NCBI GenBank assembly: GCA_012798435.1
Contig: JAAZNF010000043.1
Location: 1-64,000 of the forward strand
From: Myxococcales bacterium
Lineage (GTDB): Bacteria > Myxococcota > B64-G9
Reading direction: 5' to 3'
Length of the DNA: 64,000 nucleotides
A program made the position numbers and the translations under genes. Every line of letters begins with the position of its first letter. The first letter of the stretch is position 1. The notes under the pieces were generated by a model. That model did not search any database and was not told the DNA's origin. It was given only the letters and a program-made list of their open reading frames with translations. Of this stretch, positions 37,766 through 46,817 are shown piece by piece.

Positions 37766-39832
37766 TCAGGGATTCTTCTCGCCGCGGGCGGCCTTGAGGA
37801 TCTCCTTCACCGCGGCGGCGTCGGGCGCATCCGGCGCGCGGGTGAGGTATCCCTGGTAGGCGGTCACCGAGAGCGAGGACTTGCCCAGCGCCGCGTAGCA
37901 CGAACCCATGGCCCGGTGGGGGTGCGGGAAGGCGGGGTCGAGCCGCACCGCCTGCTGGTACTCCAGGATGGCGTCCTCGAAACGCCCCTGGTAGGCCAGG
38001 TGGTTGCCCTGGGCGTAGTGCTTCATGGCCTCCTCCCGCGCCCGCGGCTCCGCCGGCGCGGGGGTGTTGGCGAGCAGCTTCCCTTGCAAACCCTTGGTGG
38101 GGAAGTCGGCCACCGCGTCCGTGCCGCCCGAGGAGCGCAGCCACCAGATGAACACCAGGGCCGCCACCGCCAGCACACCCAGCACCGCGGCCAGGATCGG
38201 CGGCGAGGACAGCCGGGAGGCAAGACGAGTGCCAGCCGTCGGCTTGGTCGACTTGGGCTGCGCTTCCGGCGCACGCGTCTTCTGGATCTCCACGCTGGCC
38301 TGCCGCGCCCACGACTCGCCGGCCTGCGGGGAGACGATGACCTTGGGCGCCGGGATCTCTTCCACCTCCCCGTCGTCCAGCATCAGGATGTCCGAGTCCG
38401 ACACCTCCACCTCGGCCGGCCCGCTCACCGGGGCCGGGGCCTCGACGGGGGCCGGGGCGGCCTGCGCCGCGGCCTGGCTCGCCCCGGGTACACTCGCCCC
38501 CGGAGGTTGGGAGTCGCTGCGGATGAAGGCCGGCATGTCCTCGGCCTTGAAGCCCCCTTCCGCCCAACGACGCGCCGCCTCGGCCCAATCCTCGGTGGCC
38601 GCCAGGCGGGCGAACGGTTTTTCCGCGGCGGGCGCCGGGGCCGTCGCCGGCTGGATCTCACCGAGCGGCGTGGAAGCGTCGGTGGGCGCGAGCGAGCCGG
38701 CCTCGGGTGCTTCGGCCTGGGGCACGGCCGCATCCCCATCCAGCGCCGACAGCGGCAACCCCGCCTCGAACTCGCCCGTGGCGCTCCGCGGTGCCAGCAA
38801 GGCGGCGCTGTCTTCTTCTGAAACAGCCGGCGCGGCCTGCTCCGGGCCTTGTTCCGCCGCCATGGCGCCGGCTTCCAGGGTTTCCTCGGGGCTATCGCTG
38901 AGATCCGGCAATGGTTCGCGCGGCGCCTCTTCCGGCGCTCCATCTGCCGCGGGTGGTTCCTTGTCGAGCTCGGAGATGTCCTCCGCTTCGGCTGCGGCCG
39001 GCTGCGCCGTGGCCGCGACCAGAGAGGCGTGCAGCTCCACCGTGGGGTGATCCTCGTCGAGCGAGCCGAGATCATCACCGGGAGGGATGGCGGCCGGCGG
39101 CGGCTCCGTGTCCGGCGGAAGCTGCATGCGCTCGGTAGGGCCCCGCTCCTCGCCATCACCTCCCAACGCCTCGTCGGGGAGTCCGCCGAAGAGATCCTCG
39201 GCCGCCTGCTCGGCCCGCGCCACCGACTCGGCCCGAGGGGTCTGCTGAAGCTCGGCCAGCTCCGGCAGGTTGATCTGCAGGGTGTCGCCCCATCCACCCG
39301 TGTCAGAAGAGCCCGCGCCGGCCTCCGACTCCGCCGCGGGATACTCCGAGTTTTCCTCGGCGGCTGGCTCGGCCGTGTCGACGTCCGCTGGTTCAGCTGA
39401 CTCGGCTTCTTGTTCGGGTTGGCGGCCGCGCGGCTCGGTGATCTCGCGGGTGTCTTCCTCCCAGGCCCGGTTGGGCGCCTGGGGGATGGGCGGCTCCTGC
39501 ACCACCAGCGGCCGGTTGCAGCGGGGGCACAGGGCCGGGTTGCCGGCCTCGATGTACTCGCGATCGATCTTGAACTTCTTCCGGCAGGCGGGGCAGTGGG
39601 CGTCCAGCTCATCGGGTAGTTGCGGCTGCGGCCGGGGCCGCTCCGGGTCCAGCACCCGCGTCGGATCGACCCTGGGATCGCGGCTCGCATCCGCCGCTCC
39701 GGCCGAGGACCGGGCCGCGGCCGGGAACACCAGATCCAGCAAGCAGTGGGGGCACTTGGCCTTCCCGCCCATCTGCAGAAACTCGTCGCCGATCTCGTAG
39801 CTGCGGCTACAGGAAGGGCAGGTGCCTTTCAT
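37766..39832 (-). CDS. Zinc-ribbon protein with Pro/Ala/Glu-rich linker, TM segment and TPR-like tail
   Basis: N-terminal CPSCSRSYEIGDEFLQMGGKAKCPHC and CPACRKKFKIDREYIEAGNPALCPRC; TM ILAAVLGVLAVAALVFIWWL; C-terminal TPR-like repeats. Confidence 0.78.
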   Translation of the reverse strand: MKGTCPSCSRSYEIGDEFLQMGGKAKCPHCLLDLVFPAAARSSAGAADASRDPRVDPTRVLDPERPRPQPQLPDELDAHCPACRKKFKIDREYIEAGNPALCPRCNRPLVVQEPPIPQAPNRAWEEDTREITEPRGRQPEQEAESAEPADVDTAEPAAEENSEYPAAESEAGAGSSDTGGWGDTLQINLPELAELQQTPRAESVARAEQAAEDLFGGLPDEALGGDGEERGPTERMQLPPDTEPPPAAIPPGDDLGSLDEDHPTVELHASLVAATAQPAAAEAEDISELDKEPPAADGAPEEAPREPLPDLSDSPEETLEAGAMAAEQGPEQAAPAVSEEDSAALLAPRSATGEFEAGLPLSALDGDAAVPQAEAPEAGSLAPTDASTPLGEIQPATAPAPAAEKPFARLAATEDWAEAARRWAEGGFKAEDMPAFIRSDSQPPGASVPGASQAAAQAAPAPVEAPAPVSGPAEVEVSDSDILMLDDGEVEEIPAPKVIVSPQAGESWARQASVEIQKTRAPEAQPKSTKPTAGTRLASRLSSPPILAAVLGVLAVAALVFIWWLRSSGGTDAVADFPTKGLQGKLLANTPAPAEPRAREEAMKHYAQGNHLAYQGRFEDAILEYQQAVRLDPAFPHPHRAMGSCYAALGKSSLSVTAYQGYLTRAPDAPDAAAVKEILKAARGEKNP

Positions 39833-39856
39833 GAAACGCTCCGGTCGCCGGCTGTC

Positions 39857-40615
39857 TCAGAAGTCGATGTCTTCCTCTTCCTCGTCATTCGCCGGAAGCT
39901 GGGTCTTCCCGGGCGCCGGGCCGCGCTTGGGCGGCGTGGCGTCGTCACCGGCGGGCTTCTTCTCCTTCTTTTCGAACGGCAGCGCCTCGTCCTCCTGGCC
40001 CGGCAGGAAGTCGTCGTCCTTGGCGCCGCTCTTCTCCTTGCCCTCCATGGCCTTGCGCTTCTTGGTGAGATCGCCGGTGGCCTCCCACGGCAGGAGGTCC
40101 TCCTTGTCGGACTTGCCCTTGCCGCCGCTCTCGGGGAACAGCTCCTGCTTGGGCTTGGCCTCGCGCTTCTTGAGGACCTCTAGCGCGTACAACCGCTCCA
40201 CGAAGGCTTCCACGCTGCGCTCCACCTCCTCCCGGTTGCCCTCGGGGATGATCAGGAAGTACTCGCGGGCGGTGGTGGCGCGCGACTGGGTGGCGTCGAT
40301 CTCGGCCGCGGTGAACCCCCAGGCGTTGTCGGGCTCCTGCTCCTCGAAGTCGCCGGCCTCGCGCGAGACATACTCGAACCCCACCCGCATGGCACGGTCG
40401 TAGCCGTCGATCTCGACCTTCACGCCCTCGCGTTGGAGCTGCATGTTGTTGACGAACTTGAAGCCGTAGGGCTCGAGTTTCACCTGGATGAGCCGCGCCG
40501 CCTCGTCCTCGGACATGACGTTGGGGCTGGCGCGGTGGCGCACCGCGCCGGGGCGGTAGTAGCAGCCGGCGGCAAGCGCAAAACACAGCGAAACGGCGAC
40601 GAGCGGAAATCTCAT
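39857..40615 (-). CDS. Hypothetical lipoprotein with charged C-terminal tail
   Basis: Lipobox ALAAGC; acidic/lysine-rich tail ending DEEEEDIDF. Confidence 0.65.
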   Translation of the reverse strand: MRFPLVAVSLCFALAAGCYYRPGAVRHRASPNVMSEDEAARLIQVKLEPYGFKFVNNMQLQREGVKVEIDGYDRAMRVGFEYVSREAGDFEEQEPDNAWGFTAAEIDATQSRATTAREYFLIIPEGNREEVERSVEAFVERLYALEVLKKREAKPKQELFPESGGKGKSDKEDLLPWEATGDLTKKRKAMEGKEKSGAKDDDFLPGQEDEALPFEKKEKKPAGDDATPPKRGPAPGKTQLPANDEEEEDIDF

Positions 40616-40735
40616 GCGGGCCTCCGCGGAGTCGGCATATCCAGGCTGTATAGTACCCCAAGATCCAGAGTGTCAACAATGCCCGCAACACGCTCGATTG
40701 ACGCAAGACGCGGCTGCTTTCCGACTGGTCCTCGC

Positions 40736-40846
40736 ATAGCCGCCACCCGACCTGTGCTGTCAATGACCTTCGGTAACCTTGTTAGCCTTCGCCCGACCTA
40801 TGCCGTCAAGGGTTTTCAATCGCTTCGCGACTCGCTTCGCTAATCC
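40736..40846. repeat. Two adjacent copies of a ~65-bp dispersed intergenic repeat
   Basis: 40736-40780 and 40782-40846 align with 53950-54013: 34/40 and 48/60 identical positions by hand. Confidence 0.7.
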
Positions 40847-40970
40847 TCGGATAACGCGAACAGATGGCCGGAACCGCGGCTGCTTGACGGCGGATCCTCC
40901 TAACTGCTCGCCGCCGAGCCGGCTCCGCTGCATGGAGGACCCGCCTGGCGCGCCGCGAACGTGTGGCCGG

Positions 40971-41154
40971 AGGCGCGGCTGCTTCACAGCGACCGAGCTT
41001 CGGCTGGAATCGCGATTATGAAGAGCATACGGGCATGCTCCTCTTCTTCGAAGAGGGCATATAGCCTTTCCGCCGTTCTACCCAGTAGGAGGTTTCCTCC
41101 CAGGATTTTTTCGGGGGTTTCCTTGTCAGCAGGTTTGGGGGTTCTTTCTCAAGG
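40971..41154 (-). repeat. Intergenic repeat element, copy 2 (inverted relative to 37583-37735)
   Basis: Reverse complement shares AAACCTGCTGACAAGG and the core CCTCTTC...AGCATGCCCG...GATTCCAGCCGAAGCTCGGTCGCTGTGAAGCAGCCGCGCC. Confidence 0.8.
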
Positions 41155-41156
41155 GT

Positions 41157-41846
41157 TCAACCCGCCGGCGGCAGCAGCCGGCGGGCCAGCTCCAGGTCCT
41201 CGGCGAAGGTGATCTTGATGTTGAAGCGCCCGCCGTCCACGATGAGCGGCCGGCGGCCCAGGCGCAGCGCAAGCTGCACGTCGTCCCCAGCGTCGCGGAT
41301 GCCGTCGGCCAGCGCCCGCTCGTGGGCCTCGCGGATCAGGCTCATGCGGAAGCCCTGCGGGGTCTGCACGGCGTACAGCCCCTCGCGCTCCACCAGTTCC
41401 CGCACCGCCCCGTCCGCGGCCCGCACCATGGTGTCCGCCACCGGCACCGCGGCCGTGACCACCTCGGCCTCGGAGAGGCGCCGGGTGACCTCCTGGATGA
41501 CCTCGGGCGACACCAGCGGCCGGGCCGAGTCGTGGATCAGCACCCGCTCCACCTCGTGCCGGGAGAGGAACTCCAGCCCGGCCCGCGAGGAGGCCTGGCG
41601 GGTGGGCCCGCCGGGGATGATGGCCATGAGCTTGCGGTATCCCTCGCGGATGGCCAGGTGGCGCGCGGTCTCGATCCAGGTAGGGTGGCTCACCAGGAGC
41701 AATCCGTCCACGCAGTCCGCCTGCTCGAAGCGCGACAGGGCGTGCGCCAGGATGGGTTTCTCGCCCAACAAGGTGAACTGCTTGGGCTGGCCGCCCCCCA
41801 TTCGCGAACCCTCGCCGCCGGCGAGCACGATGGCCACGGTCTTCAT
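41157..41846 (-). CDS. ispD: IspD-like cytidylyltransferase
   Basis: VAIVLAGGEGSRMGGGQPKQF, IHDSARPLVSPEVI, AAVPVADTMV, YAVQTPQGFR, FNIKITFAEDLELA. Confidence 0.85.
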   Translation of the reverse strand: MKTVAIVLAGGEGSRMGGGQPKQFTLLGEKPILAHALSRFEQADCVDGLLLVSHPTWIETARHLAIREGYRKLMAIIPGGPTRQASSRAGLEFLSRHEVERVLIHDSARPLVSPEVIQEVTRRLSEAEVVTAAVPVADTMVRAADGAVRELVEREGLYAVQTPQGFRMSLIREAHERALADGIRDAGDDVQLALRLGRRPLIVDGGRFNIKITFAEDLELARRLLPPAG

Positions 41847-41936
41847 ACGTCCATCCTTTCTCCAGGCGGCACAAGCCCACCCGAACTCGGCCCGCGTGTC
41901 AAGGGCTGCTTTCGATCCCGTCGAGGGACAAGAATG

Positions 41937-42602
41937 CTACCCGCTCAAGGTCCCGGCGAGCACGCGCTCGGCGAAGTCCAGGATGCTCGAGACGGTCTCG
42001 ACGCCGGGGAAGCGCTCGAGGAACTGCTCGCGCGAGAAGATGCCCACCATGCCCACGAAGGGCACCTTGCAGGAAGCGGCCCGCTCGCCGTCCTTGAGCG
42101 AGTCGCCACAGTAGAGGATCTCCGCGCTCGTTACCCCGAACGCCTGCTGGATGCGCTCGAAGTGCGGCCGGCCCTTCTCGAGGCCCTGGCCGTCGAACCC
42201 CAGCGAAAGGTCCATGGGCATGGCGGGGTTTTCCGAAAGCCACCTATCGAGCAGGTGCTGGAAGTTGTTCGAGGAGACGGCCAGCTTGATCCCGGCGCCA
42301 CGCAGCAGGCCCAGACCCCGGATGGTCTTCTCTTCGGGGGCGCAGGAAAAAAGCCCCTCGGTCTTTCGGGCCTCGAACTCCGCCGCGCAGGCCTCGTTCT
42401 TGGGGCTTTGGGGCCGGATGATCTCGAGCTGCTGGAAGAAGGGGATGCCCGAGGTCGCCAGGTACTGGCGGTGGCCCTCCTCGAAGGGGATGCCGTGGTG
42501 CTTGCGCATGACGTCGGCGGCGATCTTGGCGTAGCCCCACATGGTGTCGATGAGGGTACCGTCGAAGTCGAAGGCGCACACCTTGGGTCGCGCGCGGGGC
42601 AA
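41937..42602 (-). CDS. HAD-superfamily phosphatase (TTG start)
   Basis: AFDFDGTLIDT, LAVSSNN, ILYCGDSLKDGERA. Confidence 0.82.
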   Translation of the reverse strand: MPRARPKVCAFDFDGTLIDTMWGYAKIAADVMRKHHGIPFEEGHRQYLATSGIPFFQQLEIIRPQSPKNEACAAEFEARKTEGLFSCAPEEKTIRGLGLLRGAGIKLAVSSNNFQHLLDRWLSENPAMPMDLSLGFDGQGLEKGRPHFERIQQAFGVTSAEILYCGDSLKDGERAASCKVPFVGMVGIFSREQFLERFPGVETVSSILDFAERVLAGTLSG

Positions 42603-42612
42603 GGGCGTCTCT

Positions 42613-43350
42613 TCAGTCGCGAGCGGGCTGGGCGGCCAGCCATTCCTCGGCGTGTCCGAGCATGGCCGGGGTGTCCACGTCCTGCCAGAAGAGGTCCCCG
42701 ATGTCCACCACCCGGGCCCGCCCTTCCCGCGCCATGGCGCGCACCGCGTCCGACAAGCTGCAGTCTCCGTTCACCATGGCGCTCTCGAGGAAGGAAAACA
42801 CCGCCGGCGGACACACGAAGAGCCCGGTGTCCACCGCGTCGAACTCCAAGAGTTGCTTGCCGATGTCCACGATGCGGCCGTCGCGCGTCCTCACCTTGGT
42901 GGCGTCATCCATGTCGAAGATGCTCCCGAGCTTGCGATCCACCGCCAGGTACAGGCTGTCTTCCTGGATGGCTCCGGCCGCCAACGTGCGAACCATCTGT
43001 GCCGCGTACAGGTGATCCGACATGGACAGGAAGAAACGGCCGTCCAGCTTGCCGCGCGCTTGGTACAACGACACACCGTTGCTCTTCTTCCATTCCGGGT
43101 TATCAACGAAGTCGAGGCGCAACCCCTTCGGGCATGCCGCCTGGATCCCGGGCACCGTTTCTTCTCTGGCGAATCCAACCACCACGAACATCTCCTCCAC
43201 GCCGGCCTGGTGCAACGCGCGCATCGCCCAGCCGATGAGCGGCCGCCCGCGTAACGGATACAGCGGTTTGGGGTAGTCCTGATCGTCTCGCCGCAGGCGA
43301 GTCCCCTGCCCCGCGGCCAGGATCACGGCTTGCCGAATGTTCGATGTCAT
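42613..43350 (-). CDS. NTP-transferase, IPCT-like (inositol-phosphate cytidylyltransferase candidate)
   Basis: AVILAAGQGTRLRRDDQDYPKPLYPLRGRPLIGWAMRAL, MSDHLY; adjacent to a CDP-alcohol phosphatidyltransferase and near an Ino1-like gene. Confidence 0.78.
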   Translation of the reverse strand: MTSNIRQAVILAAGQGTRLRRDDQDYPKPLYPLRGRPLIGWAMRALHQAGVEEMFVVVGFAREETVPGIQAACPKGLRLDFVDNPEWKKSNGVSLYQARGKLDGRFFLSMSDHLYAAQMVRTLAAGAIQEDSLYLAVDRKLGSIFDMDDATKVRTRDGRIVDIGKQLLEFDAVDTGLFVCPPAVFSFLESAMVNGDCSLSDAVRAMAREGRARVVDIGDLFWQDVDTPAMLGHAEEWLAAQPARD

Positions 43351-43423
43351 GGCGTCTTTTCCTCGTTCGGTCTGCAAACGATACCACCGGCGAGTTGCGA
43401 TTCGCAAAAGATCGTCGCGGGCA

Positions 43424-44188
43424 TCAGCCGGGCTTCTGATCGAGCCTTCGCATCTGCACGCCCCGCCACACCAGCGTGCCCAGCAGCCCAGCCACGCGTG
43501 TCCCGGCCAAGAGGTAGAGCATCCAGTCCAACCGCCCGACGATCAGCGCGATGCCCACCCAGAAGAAGTAGTCCACCTCCTCGAACAGGAAGATGCGCAG
43601 CAAGGAGTCGAAGAACCACACCACCCACTGGCCGGCGGTGCGCTGCGGCACCTTGTGCCTGTCGGCCGCGCCGGGGACGGGCGCGTTGCCCTGGACGCGC
43701 AGCCGCTGCGTCTCCACCAGCCACTTGCTGTAGCCGCCGATGGTCTCGGCGATGACCAGGACCGCGGCCACGACGATGAGGTGCGGATCGTCCGGCTGGG
43801 CGCGGTAGGCGAGCCAGCCGAGGCTGAGGAACATGGCCGAGATGCCCAGGTAGTCCGAGATCTTGTCGTAATAGAACCCGAAACGGGTACCGCAATCGCG
43901 GTAGCGCGCCAGCGTGCCATCCATGTTGTCGAACACGAGGTGCAGGTTGAGGAGGACGGCGGCCCAGATCCACTGGTCGAGCCACAAGCAGGCGATGCCG
44001 CCGGCCATGAACAGGTTGGCCACGCTGGTGAGCAGGTTGGGCGTCACCCAGGGGACGTCGGCCACAGGATAGAGCAACGCGATCGCCAGCGGCCTGGCGA
44101 ACAGCCGCGCCCAGAAGTCGTGCGACTGCCAGTTGCGAAGCCTGGTGAACTTCGACGGTGGTACGGGTTGTGTTTGAACATCCGACAT
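43424..44188 (-). CDS. CDP-alcohol phosphatidyltransferase family protein
   Basis: Exact motif D-x2-D-G-x2-A-R-x8-G-x3-D-x3-D: DNMDGTLARYRDCGTRFGFYYDKISD; RBS GGAGG before ATG 44188; multi-TM. Confidence 0.9.
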   Translation of the reverse strand: MSDVQTQPVPPSKFTRLRNWQSHDFWARLFARPLAIALLYPVADVPWVTPNLLTSVANLFMAGGIACLWLDQWIWAAVLLNLHLVFDNMDGTLARYRDCGTRFGFYYDKISDYLGISAMFLSLGWLAYRAQPDDPHLIVVAAVLVIAETIGGYSKWLVETQRLRVQGNAPVPGAADRHKVPQRTAGQWVVWFFDSLLRIFLFEEVDYFFWVGIALIVGRLDWMLYLLAGTRVAGLLGTLVWRGVQMRRLDQKPG

Positions 44189-44344
44189 GTCGGCACCTCC
44201 GCTCGGCATAGAAAGCTCACGAGCGCGGAAGGCAATTTCGTACATCTTGGTCAACAATGCAATCCATTCGCCTCATCGCGTCATCGGATGGACGAGCGGC
44301 TAAAAAACCTTGATTAGAGGCACGGCATTTGCTAGATATTTGTC

Positions 44345-45103
44345 ATGAAAAACAACCTGTTGCACTCATTCTTCAAAAAACTACGGTTCAAAGGGTACAC
44401 CAACAATTTCAGGAGACGGGAGGAGTGCGAGACGCTGATTGGATGGCTCGGGGCCTGCCGGGGTGAGCGCATCCTGGACATCGGCTGTGGCAACGGAGAT
44501 CTGGACTATCGCATCTCAAAGACCGGCGCTTACGTCGTCGGGATCGATGTCAACCGCGACACCTTGGCGGTTGCAAATGCCGCGAACGTCACCGATCGGA
44601 CCGAGTTTCTCCATATGAACGCGCAGACGTTGGATTTCCCGGACCGGTCGTTCGACAAGGCCATCAGCTTCTGCGTCATCGAGCACTTCGAACACGAAGA
44701 CAAGGCTCTCTCGGAGATTGCGCGGGTACTCAAGCCGGGAGGGCTGTTCGTGTTCTCGGCCGACAGCCTCTCCAATCCAGAGGTCACCGGCGAAGAACGC
44801 GCGCTCCACCGGACCCGGTATTCCGTAAACACCTTTTACACGCGCGAGAGCGCGATCCGGAAGTTGCACTCCGCCGGCTTCGACGTTGTCCGCGCACGGT
44901 ACATCCTGACCCACCCAATCTCCCTCTGGCTCGCGAGGATGACCTGGAAGATGGACGATCTGCGACAGGGGACGGACTTCGTCGCCGACGCCGGGCACTT
45001 CGTGGCCAATTTCCTCGGGTTGACCGTCGCCAACCTCGCGGAGAAGGTCGGCCGGCGCGAGGACAGCGGACTGACCCTGCTGGTCATGGCCAGGAAGCGC
45101 TGA
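44345..45103 (+). CDS. Class I SAM-dependent methyltransferase
   Basis: ILDIGCGNGDLDYRI, VGIDVNRDTLAVA, FCVIEHFEHEDKALSEIARVLKPGG. Confidence 0.88.
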   Translation: MKNNLLHSFFKKLRFKGYTNNFRRREECETLIGWLGACRGERILDIGCGNGDLDYRISKTGAYVVGIDVNRDTLAVANAANVTDRTEFLHMNAQTLDFPDRSFDKAISFCVIEHFEHEDKALSEIARVLKPGGLFVFSADSLSNPEVTGEERALHRTRYSVNTFYTRESAIRKLHSAGFDVVRARYILTHPISLWLARMTWKMDDLRQGTDFVADAGHFVANFLGLTVANLAEKVGRREDSGLTLLVMARKR

Positions 45104-45357
45104 ACGAGAAGTCGCTGAGTCGTCCCTGCACGCGCTCGCCCGGGGGGATGATCTCGCCGCGTGCGGGCGGCTCGCGGCCGCGGCCGCCTCCATCGTCATC
45201 GAGGGCCGCGGCGGAACCGAGCTGTGTCGCCTCGGTGAAGCTCGCCTTCGGGCAAAGAACATCTCTGTCAGATGAAAAACATGATTCATGTCAGATTGCA
45301 GACAGATAAGTGTATGTTCTTGCTAAAAAAAGAACATTGACAAAAATGTGCTATTTC

Positions 45358-45384
45358 TCGTCATTTTGCCGTGCAAAATGACGA
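45358..45384. repeat. Perfect 12-bp inverted repeat (hairpin)
   Basis: TCGTCATTTTGC-CGT-GCAAAATGACGA in the AT-rich convergent intergenic region, 46 bp from the Ino1-like stop. Confidence 0.75.
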
Positions 45385-45429
45385 CGAGGCATCCCAGATT
45401 CGCGGGAGAAGCGGGGGGGCGAGCAGAAA

Positions 45430-46761
45430 TCAGAAGTTGTAGTACTCGTTGCCCAGGTGGGTGATGAGCGACTCGCCCTTGAGGTAGCGCAGGGTGTTCT
45501 TGAACTTCATGAGCTGGATGAAGAGGTCGTGCTCGGGGTACAGCCCCGGCGCGGTCATGGGGCTCTTGTAGAAGAACGACAGCCACTCCTGGATGCCCTT
45601 GAGGCCGGCGCGCTGGGCGAGGTCGGAGAAGATGGCCAGATCCAGCACCACCGGCGCGGCCAGGATGCTGTCGCGGCACAGGAAGTTCACCTTGATCTGC
45701 ATGGGGTAGCCGAGCCAGCCGAAGATGTCGATGTTGTCCCACGCCTCCTTGGCGTCGCCGCGCGGCGGGTAATAGTTGATGCGGACTTTGTGGTAGAAGT
45801 TGCCGTACAGCTCGGGGTAGGCCTCCGGCTGGAGGATGTACTCGAGCGAGCCGAGTTTGCTCACTTCCTTGGTCTTGAACGAATCGGGGTTGTCCAGCAC
45901 CTCGCCGTCGCGGTTGCCCAGGATGTTGGTGGAGAACCAGCCCGCCAGGCCTAGCAGGCGCGCCTTCATCCCCGGGGCCAGGATGGTCTTCATCAGGGTC
46001 TGGCCGGTCTTGAAGTCCTTGCCCGAGATGGGCGCGCCGGTCTTGTCGGCCAGCTCCCACATGGCCGGGATGTCCACGGTGAGCCCGGGGGCGCCGTTGT
46101 TGAAGGGGACGCCGAGCCGGAGCGCGGCGTAGGCGTACACCATGCTGGGGGCGATGTCCGGATCGTTGTTGCGCAACCCCTTCTCGAAGGCGGCCAGCGA
46201 GCGGTGGACGGGCTTCGCCTGGATGTATTTCTCCGTGGAGGCGCACCACACCACCACGGCCCGGTCGCACTTCTCGCGCTTCATAAACCCCTCGATGTCG
46301 CGCATCAGGGCTTCGGCCTTGGCCATGAGGCTCTTTTGCAACTTTACGTTGGAGATGTCGCCCTTGAGGTTCTTGATATAGCGGCCGTCGAAGACCGCGC
46401 TCATGGGCTTGATCTTCTTCAGGAAGGGCTTGATGGCGTCGATGTGGTCGCGGCTCAGCACCTCGGCCTTGCGGGCGGCCAGGTAGGCGTCGTCGTGGTA
46501 GGGGTCCCAGGCGCCGAAGCGCAGGTCCTCGAGGCGAGCCAGCGGCACGAACTGCCGGATGAGGGGGTTCTTCTTGTCGGTGCGCTTTCCCAGCCGGATG
46601 CGGCCCATCTGCGAGAGCGAGCCGAAGGGCTTGGCGATCTTTTGCCGCGCGAGCTCAACCCCGGCCATGAAGGTGGTAGCCACCGCCCCGAGTCCGGGGG
46701 TGAGGACAGCCAAGCGGCCCTTGGCGGGGGCGATGCGGACTCTTTCCTGACGGTTCGGCAT
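45430..46761 (-). CDS. ino1: myo-Inositol-1-phosphate synthase-like protein
   Basis: VVVWCASTEKYI, GVPFNNGAPGLTVDIPAMWELADKTGAPISGKDFKTGQTLMKT, LGNRDGEVLDNPDSFKTKEVSK, RINYYPPRGDAKEAWDNIDIFGWLG; RBS AGGAGG. Confidence 0.88.
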   Translation of the reverse strand: MPNRQERVRIAPAKGRLAVLTPGLGAVATTFMAGVELARQKIAKPFGSLSQMGRIRLGKRTDKKNPLIRQFVPLARLEDLRFGAWDPYHDDAYLAARKAEVLSRDHIDAIKPFLKKIKPMSAVFDGRYIKNLKGDISNVKLQKSLMAKAEALMRDIEGFMKREKCDRAVVVWCASTEKYIQAKPVHRSLAAFEKGLRNNDPDIAPSMVYAYAALRLGVPFNNGAPGLTVDIPAMWELADKTGAPISGKDFKTGQTLMKTILAPGMKARLLGLAGWFSTNILGNRDGEVLDNPDSFKTKEVSKLGSLEYILQPEAYPELYGNFYHKVRINYYPPRGDAKEAWDNIDIFGWLGYPMQIKVNFLCRDSILAAPVVLDLAIFSDLAQRAGLKGIQEWLSFFYKSPMTAPGLYPEHDLFIQLMKFKNTLRYLKGESLITHLGNEYYNF

Positions 46762-46817
46762 AGGATTCCTCCTGGGGTGAAAAGTCGGCGCCATCATCCG
46801 CGCCTTGCGCCGGGTTG

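Noticed and set aside
40760-40987. 75-aa ORF with repeated KQPRxRP
   Set aside because: The repeat is explained by intergenic DNA repeats; no RBS or family match, treated as noncoding.
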